A DNA stretch of 64,000 nt. Source: Burkholderiales bacterium (lineage in GTDB: Bacteria; Pseudomonadota; Gammaproteobacteria; Burkholderiales; Burkholderiaceae_F). The position numbers and the translations under genes are program-made. This document shows, piece after piece, positions 1 to 8,448 of this stretch. The notes beneath the pieces are model-generated. The model had not been told where the DNA came from. It saw only the letters and a list, made by a program, of their open reading frames with translations, and searched no databases. Within the stretch, counting starts at the first letter, position 1; every line of letters starts with the position of its first letter. Location: the NCBI GenBank assembly GCA_016716275.1, contig JADJWR010000001.1, positions 186,001-250,000 of the forward strand. The letters are read 5' to 3'.

Positions 1-323
1 CGGGCGATGCGCGACTCGCGCAGCGCGATCACGTCGTAGCGGCGCGGTTCGGTCTTCAGCAGGCTGCCTTCGCCGAACCAGCCGCCGGCCGGGATGCTGG
101 TGAAGGTGGAGGCGCGCCCCGAGGGCGTCGAGATCATCATCTTGACCATGCCGTCGAGCACGCCGAGCCAGGCGTCGACTGGCTCGCCGCTGCGGCAGAC
201 GTAGCCGCTGGCGGGGACCACCACCTCGTTCGACTCGGTGGCCACCCGCGCCAGCTGCTCGGCGGCCAGCGAGGCGCCCCAGCGGGTGGCGCGCAGCGAC
301 TGTTCGAGCGTCTCGGCGGGCAT
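1..323 (-). CDS. Crp/Fnr-family regulator, N-terminal part (cut by window edge)
   Basis: The reading frame begins at an ATG at 323 and runs off the left edge, giving about 107 residues. It looks like the effector-binding beta-roll of Crp/Fnr regulators: a hydrophobic strand, then YVCRSGEP, WLGVLDGMVKM and GGWFGEGSLL, which fit the usual order of the cyclic-nucleotide-binding fold. The DNA-binding domain would lie outside the window, so ligand and targets cannot be judged. It is divergent from the acyl-CoA synthetase/liv operon across a 192-bp gap and could regulate it. That is inference from position only. Confidence 0.75.
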   Translation of the reverse strand, partial: MPAETLEQSLRATRWGASLAAEQLARVATESNEVVVPASGYVCRSGEPVDAWLGVLDGMVKMMISTPSGRASTFTSIPAGGWFGEGSLLKTEPRRYDVIALRESRIA

Positions 324-408
324 GGTCGCGATTGTCGCCCAGATGACAGCGCGCGATACGGCCGACCGGTTACCTTGACCTGGCGCAGCGTCCGCCTCGC
401 CCCGGCCC

Positions 409-436
409 TTGCCGGCACAGCGCGATTGTGTAGAGT
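409..436 (+). promoter_or_regulatory. Possible sigma-70 promoter of the liv/acyl-CoA ligase operon
   Basis: TTGCCG (409-414) and TAGAGT (431-436) are separated by 16 bp and lie about 80 bp upstream of the ATG at 516. This is the best sigma-70-like pair I see in the 324-515 gap. No clear Crp/Fnr palindrome was seen next to it. Weak, pattern-based call. Confidence 0.3.
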
Positions 437-515
437 CTGCGCCGAGTCAATAAGAGTGAGGAGCGGCCGGCGTCTTTGTTGCGCCGCACCCACCAACAGA
501 CAAGGAGACATCGCG

Positions 516-2471
516 ATGGCGCAGGCCCCGGCCGAGCTGCCTGACACCTTTCCGCGGCTGCTGCTGCACCACGCGCACTGGCGCGACAAGCACCCGGCGC
601 TGCGCGAGAAGGATCTCGGCATCTGGCAGACCTGGACCTGGGCCCAGGTGGCCGACGAGGTGAAGAAGCTCGCGGCCGGCCTGCACGCGCAGGGTTTCCG
701 CCGCGGCGATCACCTGGCGATCATCGGCGAGAACCGGCCGCGGCTGTACTTCGCGATGATGGCGGTGCAGTCGCTCGGCGGCGTCCCGGTGCCGATGTAC
801 CAGGACGCGATCGCCGCCGAGATGATCTACGTGTTCCACAACGCCGAGATCGCCTACGCGATCGTCGAGGACCAGGAGCAGGTCGACAAGATGCTCGAGG
901 TGCGCGGCGAGCATCCGCTGCTCAGGCACATCTACTACGACGATCCGCGCGGGCTGCGCCACTACACGCAGGAGGGGCTGCTGCCGTACGAGGAACTGGT
1001 GCGCCTCGGCCAGGGCCTGCTGTCGGTGCAGCCGCAGTTCGTCGACGAGGAGATCGCCAAGGGCTCGCCGCAGGACACGGCGGCGCTTTTCTACACCTCG
1101 GGCACCACCGGCAAGCCGAAGGGCGTGGTGCAGACGCACCATTCGCTGATCGACCGCGCGCGGGTGTGCACCGAGATGGAAGGGCTGACGGTCTACGAGG
1201 ACGTGCTGGCCTACCTGCCGCTCGCCTGGATCGGCCAGAACATCTTCTCCTACGCGCAGGCGCTGGCCACCGGCTACACGGTCAACTGCCCGGAGTCGCC
1301 GGCGACGGTGACCAACGACATGCGCGAAATCGGCCCGACCTACTACTTCGCGCCGCCGCGGGTGTTCGAGGGATTGCTGACCCAGGTGATGATCCGCATG
1401 GAGGATGCGGGCGCGCTCAAGCGCAGGATGTTCCATTACTTCATGGACGTCGCCCGGAAGGTCGGCGCCGACATCCTCGACGGCAGGCCGGTCGGCTTCG
1501 CCGATCGGCTGCTGTACAGGCTGGGCGACCTCGCCGTCTACGGGCCGCTGCGCAACGTGCTCGGCATGAGCCGGGTCAAGGTGGCGTACACGGCCGGCGA
1601 GGCGATCGGGCCGGATCTGTTCACCTTCTACCGCTCGATCGGCATCAACCTGAAGCAGCTGTACGGCTCGACCGAGACCGCGGTGTTCGTCTGCGTGCAG
1701 CAAAACGGCCGCGTCAAGCCAGACACGGTCGGCCCGCCGATCCCCGGCGTCGAGCTGAAGATCAAGGACAGCGGCGAGATCCTGCTGAAGAGCCCCGGGC
1801 TGCTGAGGGAGTACTACAAGAACCCCGAGGCCACCGCCGAGGTGCTCGACGCCGACGGCTGGTACCACACCGGCGATGCCGGGTTTCTCGATGCCGACGG
1901 CGACCTGAAGATCATCGACCGCGCCAGCGACGTCGGCAAGCTCGCCGACGGCACGCTGTTCGCGCCCAAGTACATCGAGAACAAGCTCAAGTTCTTCCAG
2001 TTCATCAAGGAAGCGGTCGCCTTCGGCCACGGGCGCGGCCAGGCCACCGCCTTCATCAACATCGACTTCGAGGCGGTCGGCAACTGGGCCGAGCGGCGCG
2101 GCCTGCCGTACGCCGGCTACATCGACCTGGCCAGCAAGCCGGAGGTGCTCGACCTGCTGGCCGAGTGCGTCGAGAAGGTCAATGCCGACCTCGCCGCCGA
2201 CGAGCGACTGGCCAACTCGCAGATCCACCGCTTCCTGATCCTGCACAAGGAACTCGATCCGGACGACGACGAGCTGACCCGCACGCGCAAGGTGCGCCGG
2301 CGCTTCATCCAGGACAAGTACGGCGTGCTGGTCGAGGCGCTGTACTCGGAGCGCAAGGAGCAGTTCATCGAGACGCAGGTGAAGTTCGAGGACGGCCGCA
2401 CCGGCAAGATCAGCGCCACCCTGAAGATCCGCGACGCCAAGGTGTTCGCGCCGGTGCGCAAGGCGGCCTGA
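516..2471 (+). CDS. Long-chain-type acyl-CoA synthetase (AMP-forming)
   Basis: A 651-residue member of the ANL adenylating family that should activate a carboxylic acid to acyl-CoA with ATP. The P-loop motif YTSGTTGKPKG is at residues 193-203, followed by YGSTETAVF and YHTGDAGFLDADG motifs further on. The frame is open from 375, but ATG 516 has AAGGAG eight bases upstream and gives the normal N-terminus, so I chose it. The length and the insert after the GD motif resemble the FAA1/FadD15 type. It is first in an operon with a branched-chain-type ABC transporter, so its substrate is probably what the transporter imports. Confidence 0.85.
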   Translation: MAQAPAELPDTFPRLLLHHAHWRDKHPALREKDLGIWQTWTWAQVADEVKKLAAGLHAQGFRRGDHLAIIGENRPRLYFAMMAVQSLGGVPVPMYQDAIAAEMIYVFHNAEIAYAIVEDQEQVDKMLEVRGEHPLLRHIYYDDPRGLRHYTQEGLLPYEELVRLGQGLLSVQPQFVDEEIAKGSPQDTAALFYTSGTTGKPKGVVQTHHSLIDRARVCTEMEGLTVYEDVLAYLPLAWIGQNIFSYAQALATGYTVNCPESPATVTNDMREIGPTYYFAPPRVFEGLLTQVMIRMEDAGALKRRMFHYFMDVARKVGADILDGRPVGFADRLLYRLGDLAVYGPLRNVLGMSRVKVAYTAGEAIGPDLFTFYRSIGINLKQLYGSTETAVFVCVQQNGRVKPDTVGPPIPGVELKIKDSGEILLKSPGLLREYYKNPEATAEVLDADGWYHTGDAGFLDADGDLKIIDRASDVGKLADGTLFAPKYIENKLKFFQFIKEAVAFGHGRGQATAFINIDFEAVGNWAERRGLPYAGYIDLASKPEVLDLLAECVEKVNADLAADERLANSQIHRFLILHKELDPDDDELTRTRKVRRRFIQDKYGVLVEALYSERKEQFIETQVKFEDGRTGKISATLKIRDAKVFAPVRKAA

Positions 2472-2476
2472 GGAAG

Positions 2477-2731
2477 ATGGCGCCGAAGCACTGGCTCGCC
2501 GTGCTGTGCCTGGTCGCCGGCGTGCCGCTGGCCGCCTGGGGGCTGGCCAACGGCTCGCTGCTCACCGGCCTGGCCGGACTGGCGCTGGTGTTCGGCTTCC
2601 TCGGCCTGGTGTTCCAGTGGATGGCCGGCGCGGGCAAACCGATGGGTGCGGAAGGGAAGATCAAGCCGGCGGCCAACGCGGCCTGGTCGATGAAGGACCA
2701 GCCGGCGAACCAGCACAGCAAGGAAAAATGA
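2477..2731 (+). CDS. Small membrane protein of the liv operon
   Basis: 84 residues. Two hydrophobic stretches (about residues 5-24 and 27-50) are followed by a polar, basic tail ending in NQHSKEK. It starts 5 bp after the ligase stop and its stop overlaps the LivG start (ATGA), so it is translationally embedded in the operon. I do not recognise a family. A small accessory subunit of the transporter is possible but unproven. Confidence 0.65.
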   Translation: MAPKHWLAVLCLVAGVPLAAWGLANGSLLTGLAGLALVFGFLGLVFQWMAGAGKPMGAEGKIKPAANAAWSMKDQPANQHSKEK

Positions 2732-3534
2732 CCAACCGTGAACGCCACATCGGCGAGGTGATCCTGCGGGTCGACAACATCTCGCTCGCCTTCGGCGGCG
2801 TCAAGGCGCTGACCGACATCTCGTTCGACGTGCGCGAACACGAGGTGCGGGCGATCATCGGCCCGAACGGCGCCGGCAAGAGCTCGATGCTGAACGTGGT
2901 CAACGGCGTCTACACGCCGCAGGTCGGCCGCATCACCTTCCGCGACACCGACGGCAAGCAGGCGACCTTCGACCACATGAACCCGCGCCGCGCCGCCGAG
3001 ATGGGCATCGCCCGCACCTTCCAGTCGCTGGCGCTGTTCAAGGGCATGAGCGTGCTCGACAACATCATGACCGGCCGCAACCTGCGGATGAAGAGCAACA
3101 TCCTGCTGCAGGCGGTTCGCTTCGGCCCGGCGCTCGCCGAGGAACTCGAGCACCGCGCCGTCGTCGAGAACATCATCGACTTCCTCGAGATCCAGGCGTT
3201 CCGCAAGACGCCGGTGGGCCGGCTGCCGTACGGCCTGCAGAAGCGGGTCGACCTCGGCCGCGCGCTGGCGATGCAGCCGCGGCTGCTGCTGCTCGACGAG
3301 CCGATGGCCGGCATGAACGTCGAGGAAAAGGAGGACATGTGCCGCTTCATCCTCGACGTGAACGATGAGTTCGGCACCACCATCGTGCTGATCGAGCACG
3401 ACATGGGCGTGGTGATGGACATCTCGGACCGGGTGGTGGTGCTCGACTACGGCAAGAAGATCGGCGACGGCACGCCCGACGAGGTGCGCCGCAACCAGGC
3501 CGTGATCGACGCCTATCTCGGCGTTGCGCATTGA
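2728..3534 (+). CDS. livG: Branched-chain-type ABC transporter ATPase LivG
   Basis: 268 residues. Walker A GPNGAGKS is at 45-52, the Q-loop is in ARTFQSLALF, the signature is the atypical PYGLQ in place of LSGGQ, Walker B is LLLLDEP and the switch histidine is in IEHDM. It energises uptake with LivF through LivH and LivM. The frame extends further upstream, but ATG 2728 overlaps the previous stop by 4 bp and is the natural start. PYGLQ-type signatures are common in HAAT transporters encoded with acyl-CoA ligases, which argues against a classic leucine transporter. Confidence 0.9.
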   Translation: MTNRERHIGEVILRVDNISLAFGGVKALTDISFDVREHEVRAIIGPNGAGKSSMLNVVNGVYTPQVGRITFRDTDGKQATFDHMNPRRAAEMGIARTFQSLALFKGMSVLDNIMTGRNLRMKSNILLQAVRFGPALAEELEHRAVVENIIDFLEIQAFRKTPVGRLPYGLQKRVDLGRALAMQPRLLLLDEPMAGMNVEEKEDMCRFILDVNDEFGTTIVLIEHDMGVVMDISDRVVVLDYGKKIGDGTPDEVRRNQAVIDAYLGVAH

Positions 3535-3549
3535 GAGGGGCACGGGACG

Positions 3550-4593
3550 ATGGGCAACCTGAAGAAGAACTGGCCGATCATCACCCTGATCGCGGCGATC
3601 CTGGTCGGCATGGCGGCGCCGCTGGTGCTCGGCCTGAGCGCGCCGGGCTTCTACGTCGAGGTGCTGCTCGGCGGCCTGATGTCGGGCGTCCTGTATTCGC
3701 TGGTGGCGCTGGGCTTCGTGCTGATCTTCAAGGCCTCCGGCGTGTTCAACTTCGCCCAGGGAGCGATGGTGCTGTTTGCCGCGCTGGCGATGGCGCGCCT
3801 GGCCGAGTGGATCCCGCAGCTGACCGGCATCGAGAGCCGCCTGGTCGGCAACATGCTGGCCTTCCTGATCGCCATGGCACTGATGGTCGGCTTCGCCTGG
3901 CTGGTCGAGCGCATGGTGCTGCGCCACCTGGTCAACCAGGAGGGCGTGGTGCTGCTGATGGCCACGCTCGGCATCACCTATTTCATCGACGGCGTCGGCC
4001 AGACGGTGTGGGGCAGCGACATCTACGAGATCAACCTCGGCATGCCGAAGACGCCGACGCTGATCCTCGACGGCCTGTTCCAGGGCGGCATCCTGATCAA
4101 CCAGGAGGACCTGGTGGCGGCGGTGGTGGCCGGCCTGCTGGTGCTGGCGCTGGCCGTTTTCTTCCAGAAGACCGCCACCGGCCGGGCGCTGCGCGCGGTG
4201 GCCGACGACCACCAGGCGGCGCAGTCGATCGGCATCCCGCTGAACACGATCTGGGTGATCGTCTGGGCGGTGGCGGGGATCGTCGCGCTGGTGGCCGGCA
4301 TGATCTGGGGCTCGAAGCTCGGCGTGCAGTTCTCGCTGTCACTGATCGCGCTGAAGGCGCTGCCGGTGGTGATCCTCGGCGGCCTGACCTCGGTGCCGGG
4401 GGCGATCCTCGGCGGGCTGATCATCGGCGTCGGCGAGAAGTTCGCCGAGGTCTTTCTCGGTCCAATCATGGTCAAGGCGTTCGACCTGGCCGGCGGCGGG
4501 ATCGAGAACTGGTTCGCCTACGTGCTGGCGCTGGCCTTCCTGCTGGTGCGGCCGGAGGGACTCTTCGGTGAGAAACACATTGACCGCGTCTGA
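3550..4593 (+). CDS. livH: Branched-chain-type ABC transporter permease LivH
   Basis: 347 residues with about eight or nine membrane segments. The typical LivH motif VALGFVLIFKASGVFNFAQG follows the second segment, and the EAA-like loop KTATGRALRAVADDHQAAQ precedes the last helices. It forms the membrane channel with LivM. It starts 15 bp after LivG. The name refers to the family; the substrate need not be an amino acid, given the two CoA ligases in the operon. Confidence 0.9.
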   Translation: MGNLKKNWPIITLIAAILVGMAAPLVLGLSAPGFYVEVLLGGLMSGVLYSLVALGFVLIFKASGVFNFAQGAMVLFAALAMARLAEWIPQLTGIESRLVGNMLAFLIAMALMVGFAWLVERMVLRHLVNQEGVVLLMATLGITYFIDGVGQTVWGSDIYEINLGMPKTPTLILDGLFQGGILINQEDLVAAVVAGLLVLALAVFFQKTATGRALRAVADDHQAAQSIGIPLNTIWVIVWAVAGIVALVAGMIWGSKLGVQFSLSLIALKALPVVILGGLTSVPGAILGGLIIGVGEKFAEVFLGPIMVKAFDLAGGGIENWFAYVLALAFLLVRPEGLFGEKHIDRV

Positions 4594-4663
4594 ACTCGGT
4601 CGGCGACAGAGCTCTCGGGCGCGCTGCGCGCGCCTCTCGAGCCCTGTCCCCATGAGGTGAGGA

Positions 4664-5728
4664 ATGCTCTACAGAGAAAACGGCCAGTTCAAGACCAGCT
4701 ACCGCTCCGACCAGCAGCTGCTGCCGATCACCCAGGACCGCTTCTTCGTCTGGGGCGTGGTGGCGCTCGCCTTCCTGCTGGTGCCGATGCTGGCCAGCGA
4801 CTACATCTTCCGGGCGCTGATCATCCCGTTCCTGATCCTGACCATCGCCGCCATCGGCCTCAATATCCTGGTCGGCTACTGCGGCCAGATCTCGCTCGGC
4901 CATGCGGCGTTCATGGCGGTGGGGGCCTACGCCGCCTACAACCTGGTGATCCGGGTGCCGGGGCTGAACTTCCTGATCGTGCTGGTCCTGGCCGGCCTGG
5001 TCGCCGCCGTCATCGGCATCGCCTTCGGCGTGCCCAGCCTGCGCATCAAGGGCCTGTACCTGGCGGTGGCGACGCTGGCGGCGCAGTTCTTCATCGACTG
5101 GATGTTCGCCCGCGTCAAGTGGTTCACCAACTATTCGCCGTCCGGGTCGGTGTCGCCCGCCGACGTCGAGCTGTTCGGCTGGGTGGTCGACCAGCCGACG
5201 GAAAAGTACTGGTTCGTGCTCGGCGTGCTGGTCGTGATGACCCTGCTCGCAAAGAACCTCGTGCGCTCGCACATCGGCCGCTCGTGGATGGCGATCCGCG
5301 ACATGGACGTGGCCGCCAGCGTGATCGGCATCCGGCCGCTGCACGCCAAGCTGTCGGCCTTTGCGGTCAGCTCGTTCTTCGCCGGCGTGGCCGGCGCGAT
5401 GTGGGGCTTCGTCCACCTCGGCGCCTGGGAGCCGCTGGCGTTCAACATCACCCTGAGCTTCAACCTGCTGTTCATGATCATCATCGGCGGCATGGGTTCG
5501 ATCCTCGGCGCCTACTTCGGCGCCGCCTTCATCGTGGTGCTGCCGCTGCTGCTCAACCAGCTGCCGAACCTGCTCGGCATCCCGATGTCGACCGCGATGA
5601 TTTCGCACATGGAGTTCATCATCTTCGGCGCGCTGATCGTGTTTTTCCTGATTGCCGAGCCGCACGGTCTGGCGCGACTGTGGGCGATCGGCAAGGAGAA
5701 GCTGCGGCTGTGGCCGTTCCCGCACTGA
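4664..5728 (+). CDS. livM: Branched-chain-type ABC transporter permease LivM
   Basis: 354 residues. A polar N-terminus of about 35 residues is followed by eight to ten hydrophobic segments, with the LivM motif GLNILVGYCGQISLGHAAFM and the cytoplasmic loop RSWMAIRDMDVAASVIG. It pairs with LivH. The 70-bp gap from LivH contains a short GC palindrome (gcgcgctgcgcgcgc) but no obvious promoter. Confidence 0.9.
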   Translation: MLYRENGQFKTSYRSDQQLLPITQDRFFVWGVVALAFLLVPMLASDYIFRALIIPFLILTIAAIGLNILVGYCGQISLGHAAFMAVGAYAAYNLVIRVPGLNFLIVLVLAGLVAAVIGIAFGVPSLRIKGLYLAVATLAAQFFIDWMFARVKWFTNYSPSGSVSPADVELFGWVVDQPTEKYWFVLGVLVVMTLLAKNLVRSHIGRSWMAIRDMDVAASVIGIRPLHAKLSAFAVSSFFAGVAGAMWGFVHLGAWEPLAFNITLSFNLLFMIIIGGMGSILGAYFGAAFIVVLPLLLNQLPNLLGIPMSTAMISHMEFIIFGALIVFFLIAEPHGLARLWAIGKEKLRLWPFPH

Positions 5729-5787
5729 TTTTCACAAGAGCTCGGGCAATCCACCCTGGCAACGACCATCGAAAGGAGATACACGAC

Positions 5788-7161
5788 ATGAGACTCGCGA
5801 CATTCAAGGCCCTCGCGGCCGCGGTGAGCGTCGTTGCTGCACTGGGCAGCGGCGCGTCATTGGCACAGGACAAGGGAAAGGCGGCGGCGAAGGCGGCCGC
5901 CGGGCCGATGGAGCAGTTCTTCCCGGCGCTCGTCTACCGGACCGGCGCCTACGCGCCGAACGGCGTGCCGTTCGCCAACGGCTACGGCGATTACCTGAAG
6001 CTGATCAACGCCCGCGACGGCGGCATCAACGGCGTGAAGATCACCTACGAGGAATGCGAGACTGGCTATGCCACCGACCGCGGTGTCGAGTGCTACGAGC
6101 GCCTGAAGGGCAAGGGGCCGACCGGCGCCGCGCTGTTCCAGCCGCTGTCGACCGGCATCACCTTCGCGACGACCGACAAGACCGCGACCGACAAGATCCC
6201 GCTGATCACCGCCGGCTACGGCCGCGCCGACTCGGTCGACGGCGAGGCCTTCCCGTTCAACTTCCCGCTGATGGGCACCTACTGGGACGCCGCCGACATC
6301 CTGGTGCAGCACATCGGCAAACTGAACGGCGGACTCGACAAGCTCAAGGGCAAGAAGATCGCCCTCGTCTACCACGACTCGCCGTACGGCAAGGAGCCGA
6401 TCGCGCTGCTGCAGGAGCGCGCCAAGATGCACGGCTTCGACCTGCTGCTGCTGCCGGTCACCCATCCGGGCGTCGAGCAGAAGGCCACCTGGCTGCAGAT
6501 CCGCCAGCAGCGTCCCGACTACGTGTTCCTGTGGGGCTGGGGCGTGATGAACTCCACCGCCATCAAGGAGGCGGTCGCCACCGGTTTCCCGCGCGACAAG
6601 ATGTACGGTGTCTGGTGGGCGGCGGCCGAACCCGATGTGCTGCCGGTCGGCGCCGACGCCAAGGGCTACCAGGGCCTGGCGCTGCAGCACAGCGCCGGCC
6701 GCACCAAGGTCCACGAGGACGTGATCAAGTTCCTCCACGACAAGGGCCAGGGCACCGGACCGAAGGACGAGGTCGGCACGGTGCTCTACAACCGCGGCCT
6801 GATCAGCGCCATGCTGGGTGTCGAAGGCGTCCGTCGGGCGCAGGAGCGCTACGGCAAGAAGCCGCTGACCGGCGAGCAGATCCGCTGGGGCCTGGAGAAC
6901 CTCGCGCTCGACCAGAAGAAGCTCGACGCGATGGGCTTCGTCGGCGTGATGCGGCCGATCTCGACCAGCTGCAAGGAGCACGGCGGCGCCCACTACGGCC
7001 GCATCCACACCTGGGACGGAACCAAGTGGAACTTCACCTCCGACTGGTACGAGGCTGACCAGCAGATCATCCGGCCGATGATCCAGCGTTCGGCCAACGC
7101 CTACCTGGCGGAGAAGAAGCTGCAGCGCCGCGACTGCGCCAAGGAACTGACCGGCGGTTGA
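5788..7161 (+). CDS. Periplasmic solute receptor of the liv-type transporter
   Basis: 457 residues. An N-terminal signal peptide ends near ASLAQ, and a short lysine/alanine linker leads into a type I periplasmic binding fold (Peripla_BP_6). The start at 5788 has GAAAGGAG upstream and gives the signal peptide. The receptor is longer than LivJ (about 345 residues). It has three cysteines in YEECETGYATDRGVECYE and one in STSCKEHGG, unusual for LivJ. It sits between LivM and LivF. The ligand is probably a carboxylic acid rather than leucine (inference from the neighbouring ligases). Confidence 0.85.
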   Translation: MRLATFKALAAAVSVVAALGSGASLAQDKGKAAAKAAAGPMEQFFPALVYRTGAYAPNGVPFANGYGDYLKLINARDGGINGVKITYEECETGYATDRGVECYERLKGKGPTGAALFQPLSTGITFATTDKTATDKIPLITAGYGRADSVDGEAFPFNFPLMGTYWDAADILVQHIGKLNGGLDKLKGKKIALVYHDSPYGKEPIALLQERAKMHGFDLLLLPVTHPGVEQKATWLQIRQQRPDYVFLWGWGVMNSTAIKEAVATGFPRDKMYGVWWAAAEPDVLPVGADAKGYQGLALQHSAGRTKVHEDVIKFLHDKGQGTGPKDEVGTVLYNRGLISAMLGVEGVRRAQERYGKKPLTGEQIRWGLENLALDQKKLDAMGFVGVMRPISTSCKEHGGAHYGRIHTWDGTKWNFTSDWYEADQQIIRPMIQRSANAYLAEKKLQRRDCAKELTGG

Positions 7162-7177
7162 TCGCCGGTGACTGACC

Positions 7178-7243
7178 GCCGCCCGCGCGGCTTCCTGCGC
7201 GGGCGGCTTCGCTGAATCGGCAGTCGGCCGATTCAGCGAAGCC
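7178..7243 (+). terminator. Two overlapping perfect hairpins between the receptor gene and livF
   Basis: Hairpin 1: an 11-bp perfect stem (7178-7188 with 7197-7207) and an 8-nt loop. Hairpin 2: a 17-bp perfect stem (7205-7221 with 7227-7243) and a 5-nt loop. They share 7205-7207, so both cannot be fully formed together. There is no U-tract, so this may be a partial terminator or an mRNA-stabilising structure that sets a high receptor:ATPase ratio. Confidence 0.6.
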
Positions 7244-7270
7244 GGATAGAGATTCCAACCGAGGGCTACC

Positions 7271-8074
7271 GTGTCGTCCCTGCTGACCGTCAACGGCATC
7301 GAAGTCATCTACAACCACGTGATCCTGGTGCTCAAGGGCGTGTCGCTGAGCGTGCCGCAGGGGGGCATCGTCGCGCTGCTCGGCGCCAACGGCGCCGGCA
7401 AGACCACCACGCTGCGGGCGGTGTCGAACCTGCTGCACGGCGAGCGCGGCGAGGTCACCAAGGGCTACATCGAGTACAAGGGCGACCGCATCGAGCGGCT
7501 CACCGCCTACGATCTGGTCAAGCGCGGCGTGGTGCAGGTGATGGAGGGGCGGCGCTGCTTCGCCCACCTGTCCGTGGAAGAGAACCTGCTCACCGGCGCC
7601 TATTCGCGCGGCGTCTCGCGAGGCGAGGTCGATGCCGCGCTCGACAAGGTCTACACCTACTTCCCGCGGCTGAAGCAGCGGCGCGCCTCGCAGTCGGGCT
7701 ACACCTCCGGCGGCGAGCAGCAGATGACGGCGATCGGCCGGGCGCTGATGGCGCATCCGAACATGATCCTGCTCGACGAGCCGTCGATGGGCCTGGCGCC
7801 GCAGGTGGTCGACGAGATCTTCTCGATCGTCAAGGACCTCAACGAAAAGGAAAAGGTCTCCTTCCTGCTGGCCGAGCAGAACACCAACATCGCGCTGCGG
7901 TACGCCCACTACGGCTACATCCTCGAAAGCGGCCGGGTGGTGATGGACGGCGCGGCGAAGGACCTGGCCGAGAACGAGGACGTCAAGGAGTTCTACCTCG
8001 GCATCTCGCGCGAGGGGCGCAAGAGCTTCCGTGACGCCAAGTTCTACCGCCGGCGCAAGCGCTGGCTCGCCTGA
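7271..8074 (+). CDS. livF: Branched-chain-type ABC transporter ATPase LivF
   Basis: 267 residues from a GTG start. Walker A GANGAGKT is at 38-45, the signature is SGGEQQM and Walker B is MILLDEPSMG. The basic C-terminal tail (KSFRDAKFYRRRKRWLA) is longer than in leucine-type LivF and resembles versions encoded next to CoA ligases. It is separated from the rest of the transporter genes by the receptor gene and the hairpin pair at 7178-7243. Confidence 0.9.
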   Translation: MSSLLTVNGIEVIYNHVILVLKGVSLSVPQGGIVALLGANGAGKTTTLRAVSNLLHGERGEVTKGYIEYKGDRIERLTAYDLVKRGVVQVMEGRRCFAHLSVEENLLTGAYSRGVSRGEVDAALDKVYTYFPRLKQRRASQSGYTSGGEQQMTAIGRALMAHPNMILLDEPSMGLAPQVVDEIFSIVKDLNEKEKVSFLLAEQNTNIALRYAHYGYILESGRVVMDGAAKDLAENEDVKEFYLGISREGRKSFRDAKFYRRRKRWLA

Positions 8075-8076
8075 AG

Positions 8077-8179
8077 CCGGCTTGCGAGAAGGCCGCCCGG
8101 CGTCGTTGCGCTCGCTTGCCGTACTCATTTGTGCTGTCTTCGCTCGCGCGCCTAGCCGGACGACCTTCTCGCAAGCCGG
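8077..8179. repeat. Long imperfect palindrome downstream of livF
   Basis: Arms of 25 nt (8077-8101 and 8155-8179) match at 23 positions, including 16 consecutive perfect pairs, around a 53-nt centre with a further GC-rich palindromic flavour. It begins 3 bp after the livF stop. It looks like a dispersed palindromic element, or it could act as a terminator. I cannot test its copy number here. Confidence 0.55.
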
Positions 8180-8214
8180 GCTGTGACGCGGTGTGCATCG
8201 GTCCAAAGACACGA

Positions 8215-8424
8215 ATGAGATCGACTTCTGCAAGGTTCAGCGCGTCGGCCGGTCTGGTCGTTGCGCTGGCGGCTTTGCTCATTGCCGGCTGCAGCCCGCA
8301 GCGTGATGCCACGCCGATGCCGACCAAGCAGACGACGATCGATCCGGTGATCAACAAGCTCGACGCCGCCGCCGAGCGGGAGCAGAAGCGGCGCGAGGAG
8401 ATGGAGGCGGCGGCGAAGCAGTAG
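8215..8424 (+). CDS. Small lipoprotein
   Basis: 69 residues. A basic N-terminus (MRSTSARFSAS), a hydrophobic stretch and a lipobox LIAGC predict lipidation. The mature part is short, charged and probably helical, ending EQKRREEMEAAAKQ. The frame is open from 8116, but that upstream part is encoded by the palindrome at 8077-8179, so I chose ATG 8215. Function unknown. It lies between livF and the second CoA ligase, in the same direction. Confidence 0.6.
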   Translation: MRSTSARFSASAGLVVALAALLIAGCSPQRDATPMPTKQTTIDPVINKLDAAAEREQKRREEMEAAAKQ

Positions 8425-8448
8425 CCGCCCTGGGGAGGGGAACGGTCA

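Noticed and set aside
324..515. A Crp/Fnr-type operator in the divergent gap
   Set aside because: I looked for TTGAT-N4-ATCAA and TGTGA-N6-TCACA type palindromes and saw none good enough.
447..4212. Long open frames on the minus strand opposite the acyl-CoA synthetase and livG
   Set aside because: They are His/Gln/Asp- or Arg-rich translations of the GC-rich opposite strand, without family motifs, and lie fully over well-supported genes.
8116..8214. Longer N-terminus for the small lipoprotein
   Set aside because: It is encoded by the palindrome at 8077-8179 and would place the signal sequence internally.
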